Assembly (NCBI GenBank): GCA_947068385.1
Contig: CAMTBF010000092.1
Span: forward strand, 1 to 10,003
DNA: 10,003 bases
From: an uncultured Lachnospiraceae bacterium
GTDB lineage: Bacteria; Bacillota; Clostridia; Lachnospirales; Lachnospiraceae
Direction: 5' to 3'
Positions 1 through 6,143 of this stretch are shown here, in pieces. Every line of letters starts with the position of its first letter. The stretch's first letter is position 1. A program made the translations under genes and the position numbers. The notes under the pieces are model-generated. The model saw only the letters and a program-made list of their open reading frames with translations. It did no database searches and was not told the origin of the DNA.

Positions 1-29
1 TGGAGTTCAGACGTGTGCTCTTCCGATCT
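1..29 (+). other. Illumina TruSeq read-2 adapter remnant (sequencing artefact)
   Basis: These 29 bases match, from recall, the 3' portion of the standard Illumina multiplexing read-2 adapter, including its well-known end GCTCTTCCGATCT. Genomic sequence begins at about base 30. The adapter sits at the very first base, so the window starts at a contig end that was not adapter-trimmed. An open frame reads from GTG at 13 through the adapter into the first gene, which would give that gene a false N-terminus (residues MCSSDL). Confidence 0.97.
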
Positions 30-50
30 AGACTGCTGTAAACAGGATCC

Positions 51-55
51 GGAGG
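51..55 (+). promoter_or_regulatory. Ribosome binding site favouring start at 61
   Basis: GGAGG lies 5 bases before ATG 61. It is the only support for an internal, natural start in the first ORF. The same bases also encode in-frame codons (Pro-Glu-Glu), so the match could be chance if the gene really starts beyond the contig end. Confidence 0.5.
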
Positions 56-60
56 AGCTT

Positions 61-402
61 ATGTCGTTCAGGCTGCAGGGGACGGATGTCATAGTGGAGG
101 CAAAGAACGAAAGCGATTCCAGGGCCGTCCTGACAGCAACATTGGTTGAAGAGGTTTTTCATCTGAAAAGCACTGCCATGAGGGACTATAAAAGGGAGAT
201 GCGCTTTCAGGAACTGAACAGGGAAATGAATCTCCTGTATGACAATCTGGAAGAAATGGAACAGAATCCGGGATCCCGGGCCGTCATGAGGAAGCTGAGG
301 GCATTGTTGCGAAGGGAGTCAGGATTTGCCGCGTTCAAGAGGGATTATGTAAGGGAGAACGCCGGGAGGTTTCCTCAGCTCCTGCAGTACATAGCTACAT
401 AG
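61..402 (+). CDS. Hypothetical protein, possibly 5'-truncated
   Basis: I do not recognise this protein. From ATG 61 it has 113 residues. The N-terminal third (about residues 1-35) looks like mixed strand and helix. The rest is highly charged and probably helical, rich in Arg, Glu and Met, with a coiled-coil-like stretch around residues 38-70 and a basic segment (RKLRALLRR) near 77-85. There is no signal peptide or membrane segment. The frame stays open upstream to the adapter junction at 29/30, so this may instead be the C-terminal part of a longer protein; the GGAGG at 51 supports ATG 61. Codon use is less G/C-biased at third positions and richer in AGG/AGA than the arg genes that follow, hinting at lower expression or a different origin. 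It lies 94 bases before argJ and has no obvious link to arginine synthesis. Confidence 0.55.
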   Translation: MSFRLQGTDVIVEAKNESDSRAVLTATLVEEVFHLKSTAMRDYKREMRFQELNREMNLLYDNLEEMEQNPGSRAVMRKLRALLRRESGFAAFKRDYVRENAGRFPQLLQYIAT

Positions 403-496
403 CGGAAGGGCTTTCATTTCCGGCGAACAATGAGATTTGCGGCTGCCAGTACGCAGACCCGATATAAAATCAGAAAAGCAGCAGAGAGGTAGACAC

Positions 497-1720
497 ATGA
501 AACAGATAGAGGGCGGCATAGCCGCGGCGAAGGGATTTCAGGCGGCAGGCGTGGAGGCCGCTGTAAAGTATCAGGACAGAAAGGACATGGCGCTGATCTA
601 CAGCACCGCTCCCTGCAGGTTGGCGGGGACTTTCACTACAAACGTGGTGAAGGCGGCCCCGGTCATCTGGGACAAAAGAATCGTGGAGGAATCCCCCTTC
701 GCCCAGGCGGTAGTGGTCAATTCCGGCATCGCCAACGCCTGCACCGGGAAGCAGGGCATGGACTGCTGCCAGGCGGAGGCCGAGTGCGCCGGGGAGCTGC
801 TGGGCGTTCCCGCGGATTCCGTGCTGGTGGCATCCACCGGGGTCATCGGCATGCAGCTGCCCCTGGATAAAGTAAAGGCGGGCATCCGGAAGCTGGCGGA
901 GACAAAGGCGGAGGGGCTGCAGGCCGGCATGGACGCGGCCAGGGCCATCATGACCACGGACACCGTGCCCAAGGAAATCGCCGTAACGTTTGAAATAGGC
1001 GGAAAAACCGTCACCCTGGGCGGCATGTGCAAGGGCTCCGGCATGATCCACCCCAACATGTGCACCATGCTGGGCTTCCTCACCACGGACGCATGCATCT
1101 CCAAGGAGATGCTCCAGAAAGCCCTACGGGCCGATGTAGTGGATTCCTTCAATATGATATCCGTGGACGGCGACACCAGCACCAACGACACCCTGTTGAT
1201 ATTGGCCAACGGCCTTGCGGGCAATGAGGAGATTGCCGACCAGGGCCCGGACTACGATGCCTTCTGTGAAGCCCTGCATTTCGTCACCACCTATCTGGCG
1301 AAGAAAATGGCAGGGGACGGAGAGGGCGCTACGGCCCTGTTCGAGACCAAGGTCATCGGCGCCGCCACCAAGGAGGATGCCAGGACTCTGGCCAAATCCG
1401 TCATCTGCTCCTCCCTGACCAAGGCCGCCATCTTCGGCCACGATGCCAACTGGGGCAGGATCCTCTGCGCCCTGGGCTATTCCGGCGCAAAGTTCGACCC
1501 GGAGAACGTAGACCTCTATTTCCAGAGCAAAAGCGGCCAGATACATATCTACGGAAACGGCGTAGCCTGCGACTACAGCGAGGAGGAAGCCACCAAGATC
1601 CTGTCCGACCCGGAGGTCACCGTCCTGGTGGACATGCATATGGGAGAGGAGGAGGCCACCGCCTGGGGCTGCGACCTGAGCTATGACTACGTAAAAATCA
1701 ACGCGGACTACCGCAGCTAA
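497..1720 (+). CDS. argJ: Arginine biosynthesis bifunctional protein ArgJ (ornithine acetyltransferase / N-acetylglutamate synthase)
   Basis: ArgJ moves the acetyl group from N-acetylornithine to glutamate, regenerating N-acetylglutamate and releasing ornithine; bifunctional members also use acetyl-CoA. It is cytoplasmic. From ATG 497 it has 407 residues, the usual family length. An in-frame start exists at 437, but ATG 497 has an AGAGG site at 485-489 and gives the normal N-terminus. Family marks are the oxyanion-hole segment STGVIG (113-118), the self-cleavage motif KGSGMIHPNMCTML (179-192) with Thr190 as predicted nucleophile, GHDANWGRIL (about 311-320) and the C-terminal YVKINADYRS. Cleavage between Cys189 and Thr190 should give alpha and beta chains. 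Many relatives have Ala rather than Cys before the Thr. The presence of argJ implies the cyclic pathway. The gene is intact. Confidence 0.97.
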   Translation: MKQIEGGIAAAKGFQAAGVEAAVKYQDRKDMALIYSTAPCRLAGTFTTNVVKAAPVIWDKRIVEESPFAQAVVVNSGIANACTGKQGMDCCQAEAECAGELLGVPADSVLVASTGVIGMQLPLDKVKAGIRKLAETKAEGLQAGMDAARAIMTTDTVPKEIAVTFEIGGKTVTLGGMCKGSGMIHPNMCTMLGFLTTDACISKEMLQKALRADVVDSFNMISVDGDTSTNDTLLILANGLAGNEEIADQGPDYDAFCEALHFVTTYLAKKMAGDGEGATALFETKVIGAATKEDARTLAKSVICSSLTKAAIFGHDANWGRILCALGYSGAKFDPENVDLYFQSKSGQIHIYGNGVACDYSEEEATKILSDPEVTVLVDMHMGEEEATAWGCDLSYDYVKINADYRS

Positions 1721-1855
1721 GAAGTTCTAAGCTACACAAACAGATTGCTTGCGCCGTAGGCGGCATGAGGAGAAGCTTTGCGCTGTCCCTTGCTAACGGC
1801 GTGAAATGTAATAATTGACCTAAGAATTGGAGACAATCAGAAAGGAAACGATACC
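1721..1855 (+). other. Structured argJ-argB spacer
   Basis: This 135-base spacer is long compared with the short gaps elsewhere in the arg block. TTGCGCCGT (1749-1757) can pair with ACGGCGTGA (1796-1804): 9 pairs, two of them G-U. A smaller GCCG/CGGC hairpin is nested at its left side. Between the arms a tiny ORF begins (ATG 1765 to TGA 1818, 17 residues, starting MRRS) with only a weak ribosome site (AGGCGG). An AT-rich patch (TGTAATAATTGA, about 1807-1818) faintly resembles an ArgR box but is not a convincing match. The segment could be an mRNA processing or attenuation element, or a small dispersed intergenic repeat. I cannot decide from one copy. Confidence 0.4.
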
Positions 1856-2740
1856 ATGGAAAAGGACATGGAGAAGGTGCTGCAGAAGGCGGAGGTGCTC
1901 ATAGAGGCCCTGCCCTACATCCAGCGGTTCAACCGCAAGATCATCGTCGTGAAATACGGCGGCAGCGCCATGAGCAATGCGGAGCTGCAGAAGAACGTCA
2001 TCAAGGACGTGACCCTCTTAAAGCTGGTGGGCTTCAAGCCCATCATCGTCCACGGCGGCGGCAAGGAGATCAGCCGCTGGGTGGGCAAGGTGGGAAAGGA
2101 GTCCACCTTCGTGGGGGGCCTGCGGGTCACCGATGAGGAGACCATGGAGATCGCCGAGATGGTGCTGAACAAGGTGAACAAGGACCTGGTCACCATGGTG
2201 CAGGAGCTGGGCGTGAAGGCCGTGGGCGTCAGCGGCAAGGACGGCGGCCTGCTCCAGGTGGAGAAGAAATACTCCGACGGCCAGGACATCGGATTCGTGG
2301 GGGAAATCACCCATGTGAACCCCAAGGTGCTATACGATTTACTGGAAAAAGATTTCCTTCCTATCGTAGCCCCCATCGGCCTGGACGACCGTTTCCAGAC
2401 CTACAACATCAACGCCGACGACGCGGCCTGCGCCATCGCCAAGGCTGTGAACGCGGAAAAGCTGGCATTCCTGACGGACGTGGAGGGCATCTACAAGAAC
2501 TACGAGGCCAGGGAGGGCTTCATCTCCAGGATCACGGCCTCCCAGGCGGACGAGCTGATATCCGGCGGCTTCATCGGCGGCGGCATGCTGCCCAAGCTCA
2601 ACAACTGCACCGCTGCCGTGCATGGCGGCGTGAGCCGCGTCCATATCCTGGACGGCAGGATTCCCCACTGCCTGCTGCTGGAAATCTTCACGAAACAGGG
2701 CATCGGCACCGCCATCATAGACGATGAAGAGGCGGACTAA
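1856..2740 (+). CDS. argB: Acetylglutamate kinase ArgB, arginine-sensitive type
   Basis: ArgB phosphorylates N-acetylglutamate with ATP, normally the controlled step of the cyclic arginine pathway. It has 294 residues of the amino-acid kinase fold. Visible motifs are KYGGSAM (33-39) for phosphate binding, IVHGGGKEI (64-72) for substrate and nucleotide contacts, [14 protein letters not shown] in the centre, and LTDVEGIY in the nucleotide-binding half. The N-terminus carries a helical extension of some 20 residues before the first strand ([20 protein letters not shown]), and the C-terminus ends in [12 protein letters not shown]. Both are hallmarks of hexameric, arginine-inhibited enzymes, unlike the shorter insensitive E. 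coli form. The start at 1856 has AAAGGA at 1841-1846, nine bases upstream. A second Met lies at residue 5 with a poorer site. Twelve bases separate its stop from the first possible argD ATG. Confidence 0.97.
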   Translation: MEKDMEKVLQKAEVLIEALPYIQRFNRKIIVVKYGGSAMSNAELQKNVIKDVTLLKLVGFKPIIVHGGGKEISRWVGKVGKESTFVGGLRVTDEETMEIAEMVLNKVNKDLVTMVQELGVKAVGVSGKDGGLLQVEKKYSDGQDIGFVGEITHVNPKVLYDLLEKDFLPIVAPIGLDDRFQTYNINADDAACAIAKAVNAEKLAFLTDVEGIYKNYEAREGFISRITASQADELISGGFIGGGMLPKLNNCTAAVHGGVSRVHILDGRIPHCLLLEIFTKQGIGTAIIDDEEAD

Positions 2741-2743
2741 AAT

Positions 2744-2749
2744 AAGGAG
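2744..2749 (+). promoter_or_regulatory. argD ribosome binding site, selects ATG 2759
   Basis: AAGGAG is followed by three candidate ATGs at 2753, 2759 and 2765 in the same frame. Spacings are 3, 9 and 15 bases, so 2759 is the best start and 2753 is too close. Confidence 0.7.
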
Positions 2750-2758
2750 AGAATGACT

Positions 2759-3961
2759 ATGAACATGCAGGAATACATCGAGGAGGCGGAGCAGTCCCTG
2801 CTCCACACCTACAACCGTTACCAGATCGTCATCGAAAAGGGAAAGGGCGTCTATCTCTACGACACTGACGGCATAAAATACCTGGACTTCGTGTCCGGCA
2901 TCGCCGTCTTCGCCCTGGGCTACGGCAACAAGGAGTACAACGATGCCCTAAAGGCCCAGATAGACAAGGTGATTCACACATCCAACTATTACTACAACAT
3001 GCCCGCCATCCGCGCGGCCAGGAAGCTGCGGGAGGCCAGCGGATTGGACAGGGTCTTCTTCACCAATTCCGGCGCGGAGGCTGTGGAGGGGGCCATCAAG
3101 GCCGCCCGCAAGTACGCCTATCTGAAGGACGGTGCCACAGACCATGAGATCATAGCCATGGAGCATTCCTTCCACGGCAGGACCTTCGGAGCCCTGTCCG
3201 TCACCGGCACCCCCAAGTACCGCGAGCCCTTCGAACCCATGATCGGCAACATCAGATTCGCCCGGATGAACGACCTGGCCAGCGTAGAGGAGCTGATAAA
3301 CGACAAGACGTGCGCAATCATCCTGGAGACCGTCCAGGGCGAGGGCGGCCTGGTGCCTGCCACCGAGGAATTCCTGAAAGGGGTAAAGGCCCTCTGCGAA
3401 GAAAAGGACATCCTGCTGATACTGGACGAGATCCAGTGCGGCATGGGCAGGACAGGCCATATGTTCGCCTGGCAGCGCTACGGCGTGAAGCCTGACATCA
3501 TGACCACTGCCAAGGCCCTGGGCTGCGGCGTGCCCGTGGGGGCGTTCCTGATGACGGAGAAGGTGGCGGCGAATTCCCTGGCGGCGGGAGACCACGGGAC
3601 CACCTACGGCGGCAACCCCCTGGCCTGCGCCGCAGTGGAAAAAGTGCTTGATTTATTCCAGGAGAACCATATAATAGAGAATGTGAGGGAGGTGGCGCCC
3701 TACCTGGAGCGGCGCCTGGACGAGCTCAAGGAGAAATACGACTGCATCACAGAGAGGCGGGGAACGGGCCTGATGCAGGGCCTGGTGTTCGACTGCCCTG
3801 TGCGGGAGGTGATCGAGCGCGCCCTGGAGAACGGACTGCTGTTGATCAACGCGGGCGCGGACATCCTTCGTTTCGTGCCGCCCCTGATCATCTCGAAGGA
3901 AAACGTGGACGAGATGATCGAGATATTGGAGAGCTGTATCGAGCCGCCCGAAGCAGAGTGA
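2759..3961 (+). CDS. argD: Acetylornithine aminotransferase ArgD
   Basis: ArgD is a cytoplasmic PLP enzyme that exchanges N-acetylglutamate semialdehyde plus glutamate for N-acetylornithine plus 2-oxoglutarate. In many bacteria it also serves lysine synthesis as succinyldiaminopimelate aminotransferase. From ATG 2759 it has 400 residues, normal for class III aminotransferases. Motifs, numbered from that start, are YLDFVSGIAV near the N-terminus, TNSGAEAVEGAIK (about 102-114) for cofactor phosphate contacts, HSFHGRT (136-142), the cofactor Asp in LDEIQCGMGRTG (Asp223), and the Schiff-base lysine in TTAKALG (Lys252, codon 3512-3514). GTTYGGNPLACAA follows, as in the ArgD/ornithine aminotransferase group. 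The arg context favours acetylornithine over ornithine or GABA as substrate. No terminator follows, so transcription may run on into the next gene 38 bases away. Confidence 0.95.
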   Translation: MNMQEYIEEAEQSLLHTYNRYQIVIEKGKGVYLYDTDGIKYLDFVSGIAVFALGYGNKEYNDALKAQIDKVIHTSNYYYNMPAIRAARKLREASGLDRVFFTNSGAEAVEGAIKAARKYAYLKDGATDHEIIAMEHSFHGRTFGALSVTGTPKYREPFEPMIGNIRFARMNDLASVEELINDKTCAIILETVQGEGGLVPATEEFLKGVKALCEEKDILLILDEIQCGMGRTGHMFAWQRYGVKPDIMTTAKALGCGVPVGAFLMTEKVAANSLAAGDHGTTYGGNPLACAAVEKVLDLFQENHIIENVREVAPYLERRLDELKEKYDCITERRGTGLMQGLVFDCPVREVIERALENGLLLINAGADILRFVPPLIISKENVDEMIEILESCIEPPEAE

Positions 3962-3999
3962 GGGCAGGCGCGATGCCGATAGTACAGTAGGAGTTTGGT

Positions 4000-5400
4000 A
4001 TGCATCTGAAAAAGAGACTGGCCGCAGTGGCGGCCGTGCTGGTCATGGCGGCTGCCGTTTTATACGGAAGCACCTTTGCCGCATCGGACGCGGAGGAGAC
4101 AGGAGTCCCCATGACATGGGGGAGCGACAAAGAGACCATTTATTTCTGGTATTCCGATGAAGGGATGACGAATTTCATCAATAGCGCCGCCGTGTCCTTC
4201 GGTGAGCGGGAGGGCGTGCGGGTCATCCCCGTGCTGACCTCGGAGGGCGAGTACCTGGAGGCGATCAGCCAGGCCTCCGCCGGCGACCTCCAGGTGCCGG
4301 ACGCCTATCTGATCGGCCACGATTCCCTGGAGAAGGCCTATCTGGCGGGCCTGGCCACCCAGGTCCAGGATCTGGCGGGAATCTGCAACGAGGCGAACTT
4401 CCCCCGGGCTGCCCTTTCGGCGGTGACCTATCAGGGGATGCGGGTGGCATATCCCCTCTGCTTTGAGACCAGCGCGCTGCTGTACAATGAGACCTATCTG
4501 CACGAATGGGCCTCCCAGAGCGCCACGAAGGAGCTTCTGGAGGCCGGCGAGGCGGAGGAGGATTCGGGGGAGGATTCCTCCGGGATCCAGGTGGACGAGG
4601 CGCTGCTGGCCCAGAAGACGGAGGAGTATTTCCAGAGCGCGGTGCCCGCTACGGTGGACGACATCCTGCACATTGCGGATACCTTCGATGCGCCCGAGGG
4701 CGTGGAGGGCGTCATGAAATGGGATGTGTCGGACATCTTCTACAACTACTGGATCGTGGGGAACTATATGATCGTAGGAGGGGACGCGGGGGACGACAGC
4801 TCGCTGATAAATATCGCCAATCAGGAGACGATTCAGTGCCTGGAGGTCTATAAGGCCCTGAACCAGTTCTTTTCCATAGAGTCCGACAAGGTGGACTACG
4901 AGACCGTAATGGAAGATTTCTGCCAGGGGAAGCTGGTGTTCACCATCGCCACCACGGACGCGGCGGCCAGGCTGGCCCAGGCGAAGGAGGACGGGGAGAT
5001 CGGATTTGACTACGGGATAGCCGTGCTGCCCCAGGTGAGCGGGGAGCTGAAGAGCCGCACCATGTCCGTCACCACTGCCGTGGCGGTGAACAGCTATTCC
5101 CGGAACCAGGCGCTGGCCAACCGCTTTGCGGCCTATCTGGCGGGGGAATGCGCCGAGACCCTGTACGACAGGACAGGGAAGGCGCCCGCCAGGCTGGGGA
5201 CGGAGGAGGACGATCCCGGCCTGCAGATCTTCCGGCAGGCTTACGGGGACAGCATCCCCCTACCGAAGATGATGGAGACGGGAAACTTCTGGGTGCAGCT
5301 GGAGAGCCTGTTCTCCAAGGTATGGAACGGGGCGGACGTGACGGCGCTGGTGCAGGAGCTGGCGGCGCAGATACAGCTGCAGATCGACGCATCCAGGTAA
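4000..5400 (+). CDS. Extracellular solute-binding protein (MalE-like, family 1), orphan
   Basis: This is a 466-residue secreted binding protein of the ABC transporter type. Residues 1-28 form a signal sequence: basic start (MHLKKR), a long Ala/Val-rich core and a likely signal peptidase I site around residues 24-31 (STFAASDA). There is no lipobox cysteine, which is unusual for a Gram-positive binding protein; it may stay anchored by an uncleaved helix or be released. The mature part follows the family 1 plan: an early strand (TIYFWYSDEGM), PDAYLIGHDSLEKAYLAGLATQ (100-121), a hinge segment (YPLCFETSALLYNE, 151-164), and FTIATTDA later. An acidic, Ser-rich insertion lies around 180-200. Sugar or oligosaccharide binding is typical of the family, but the ligand cannot be read here. 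No permease or ATPase gene is adjacent. The start is supported by TAGGAG at 3988-3993, six bases upstream. Confidence 0.85.
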   Translation: MHLKKRLAAVAAVLVMAAAVLYGSTFAASDAEETGVPMTWGSDKETIYFWYSDEGMTNFINSAAVSFGEREGVRVIPVLTSEGEYLEAISQASAGDLQVPDAYLIGHDSLEKAYLAGLATQVQDLAGICNEANFPRAALSAVTYQGMRVAYPLCFETSALLYNETYLHEWASQSATKELLEAGEAEEDSGEDSSGIQVDEALLAQKTEEYFQSAVPATVDDILHIADTFDAPEGVEGVMKWDVSDIFYNYWIVGNYMIVGGDAGDDSSLINIANQETIQCLEVYKALNQFFSIESDKVDYETVMEDFCQGKLVFTIATTDAAARLAQAKEDGEIGFDYGIAVLPQVSGELKSRTMSVTTAVAVNSYSRNQALANRFAAYLAGECAETLYDRTGKAPARLGTEEDDPGLQIFRQAYGDSIPLPKMMETGNFWVQLESLFSKVWNGADVTALVQELAAQIQLQIDASR

Positions 5401-5466
5401 AGGGCGCATATTTTTCCAATCATGGGAGACACTGTAAGGGAAAGCAGGAAAAGGAAGGTGGAACCC

Positions 5467-5901
5467 ATGATTGGATTTTTTATTGCATTGATCTCCGGGG
5501 CGCTGATGAGCGTACAGGGCGTGTTCAACACCCAGGTCACGAAGTCCTCCAGCATCTGGACGGCCAGCGCCTTCGTGCAGCTGTCGGCGCTGGCGGTCTG
5601 CCTCGGGGCCTGGGCCTGCACGGACAGGAGCAACCTGCTGCAGGTATTCCGGGTGGAGCCCAAGTACATGCTGCTGGGCGGCGCGATCGGCGCCTTCATC
5701 ACCTACACGGTCATCAAGAGCATGGACATGCTGGGGCCCGCCAGGGCGGTGATGCTCATCGTGGTGGCCCAGCTGGCGGTGGCCTATGTGATCGAGCTGT
5801 TCGGGTGGTTCGGCGTGGAGAGGCAGCCCTGGGAGTGGCGCAAGGCCATCGGGATGGCGGTGGCGGTGGCGGGCATCATCATCTTCAAATGGAAAGTGTG
5901 A
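5467..5901 (+). CDS. DMT superfamily small transporter, YdcZ/DUF606 type
   Basis: This small inner-membrane protein has 144 residues and about five hydrophobic helices: near 2-22 (IGFFIALISGALMSVQGVF), 31-50, 66-85 (YMLLGGAIGAFITY), 93-112 (RAVMLIVVAQLAVAYVIEL) and 126-142 ending in FKWKV. Length, helix count and the N-terminal SGALMSVQGVFNTQ segment fit the DUF606/YdcZ branch of the drug/metabolite transporter superfamily, whose half-size members are thought to work as dimers. The substrate is unknown. ATG 5467 is preferred over an earlier in-frame start at 5422 because AAGGTGG sits 5 bases upstream and the protein then begins directly at the first helix. It follows the binding protein by 66 bases with no terminator between. 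The stop codon lies inside the left arm of the hairpin that closes the transcription unit. Confidence 0.85.
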   Translation: MIGFFIALISGALMSVQGVFNTQVTKSSSIWTASAFVQLSALAVCLGAWACTDRSNLLQVFRVEPKYMLLGGAIGAFITYTVIKSMDMLGPARAVMLIVVAQLAVAYVIELFGWFGVERQPWEWRKAIGMAVAVAGIIIFKWKV

Positions 5902-5955
5902 AAAGATTTTCTAAGCGGCCTAAATACGTCCGCTAAGAAAATCTATGTTTCACAC
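5896..5955 (+). terminator. Long hairpin overlapping the end of the ydcZ-like gene
   Basis: GTGTGAAA (5896-5903) pairs perfectly with TTTCACAC (5948-5955), and AGATTTTCTAAGCGG (5904-5918) pairs with CCGCTAAGAAAATCT (5930-5944) with one mismatch. The two stems stack across a 3-base bulge (5945-5947), around an 11-base loop. The stem holds about 22 pairs and includes the gene's stop codon. A clear T-run does not follow, so it may protect the mRNA 3' end or act in both directions rather than being a classic intrinsic terminator. Confidence 0.6.
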
Positions 5956-5986
5956 GGAAGAATGCCCGAAGTGCGGGCATTCTTCC
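5956..5986 (+). terminator. Second hairpin, perfect 13-bp stem
   Basis: GGAAGAATGCCCG (5956-5968) and CGGGCATTCTTCC (5974-5986) form a perfect 13-base-pair stem with a 5-base loop. It begins at the base after the preceding hairpin. The right arm contains ATTCTTCC, but no T-tract follows, so termination efficiency on the + strand is uncertain. Being symmetric, it could also stop transcription from the other side. With its neighbour it separates the arg/transport block from the comEA-led unit. Confidence 0.65.
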
Positions 5987-6047
5987 AGGTACCTCCTCGT
6001 ACATATGTTTTTCCTATAATATTTTCACGAAGATTTCTGAAAGCCAC

Positions 6048-6076
6048 TTGTAAAAACCAAAGGTTTCCTTTACAAT
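6048..6076 (+). promoter_or_regulatory. Sigma-A-type promoter with overlapping dyad, upstream of comEA
   Basis: TTGTAA (6048-6053) and TACAAT (6071-6076) are separated by exactly 17 bases in the most AT-rich stretch of the window. The same segment is an inverted repeat: TTGTAAA at the left mirrors TTTACAA at the right (6069-6075), and inside it AAACC and GGTTT flank AAA. This dyad coincides with both promoter boxes, so it could be an operator. Transcription would start near 6083, leaving a leader of about 60 bases. Confidence 0.65.
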
Positions 6077-6101
6077 AAAAAGAGTCAGCATAGAGAGGCA
6101 A

Positions 6102-6141
6102 TCCCTTTTCAAGGACCAGCGTGGACTGGAAAGGAAAGGGA
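6102..6141 (+). promoter_or_regulatory. Leader hairpin covering the comEA ribosome binding site
   Basis: TCCCTTTTC (6102-6110) can pair with GGAAAGGGA (6133-6141) over nine positions, one of them a G-U pair. CCAG/CTGG (6116-6119 / 6126-6129) forms a small inner stem. The right arm is the purine-rich ribosome site (AAGGAAAGGG, 6131-6140) before ATG 6144. Folding would mask it, so translation may be regulated or simply damped. The pairing is read by eye; stability was not calculated. Confidence 0.45.
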
Positions 6142-6143
6142 CT

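Noticed and set aside
403..422. Possible terminator after the first ORF (CGGAA/TTCCG)
   Set aside because: Only five pairs around a 10-base loop and no T-run; too weak to call.
437..468. Possible promoter before argJ (TTGCGG and TATAAA)
   Set aside because: The boxes are 20 bases apart, too far for a normal sigma-A promoter, and the -35 match is poor.
437..496. Upstream in-frame start giving ArgJ a 20-residue N-terminal extension
   Set aside because: The extension (MRLPVRRPDIKSEKQQRGRH) is not part of the family, and ATG 497 has its own ribosome site at a good distance.
470..1051. Minus-strand frames inside argJ
   Set aside because: argJ is complete and carries all catalytic motifs; the antisense translations show no family features.
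1807..1818. ArgR operator upstream of argB
   Set aside because: TGTAATAATTGA keeps only a loose resemblance to the ARG box palindrome; not enough matching positions to call a site.
5148..5936. A 262-codon + strand frame overlapping the binding protein and the YdcZ-like gene
   Set aside because: It is out of frame with two well-supported genes, and its Gly/Arg/Ala-rich translation is typical of a frame-shifted shadow.
6015..6020. A perfect TATAAT upstream of comEA
   Set aside because: No acceptable -35 box lies 16-18 bases upstream and there is no TGn extension; the TTGTAA/TACAAT pair further down is much better.
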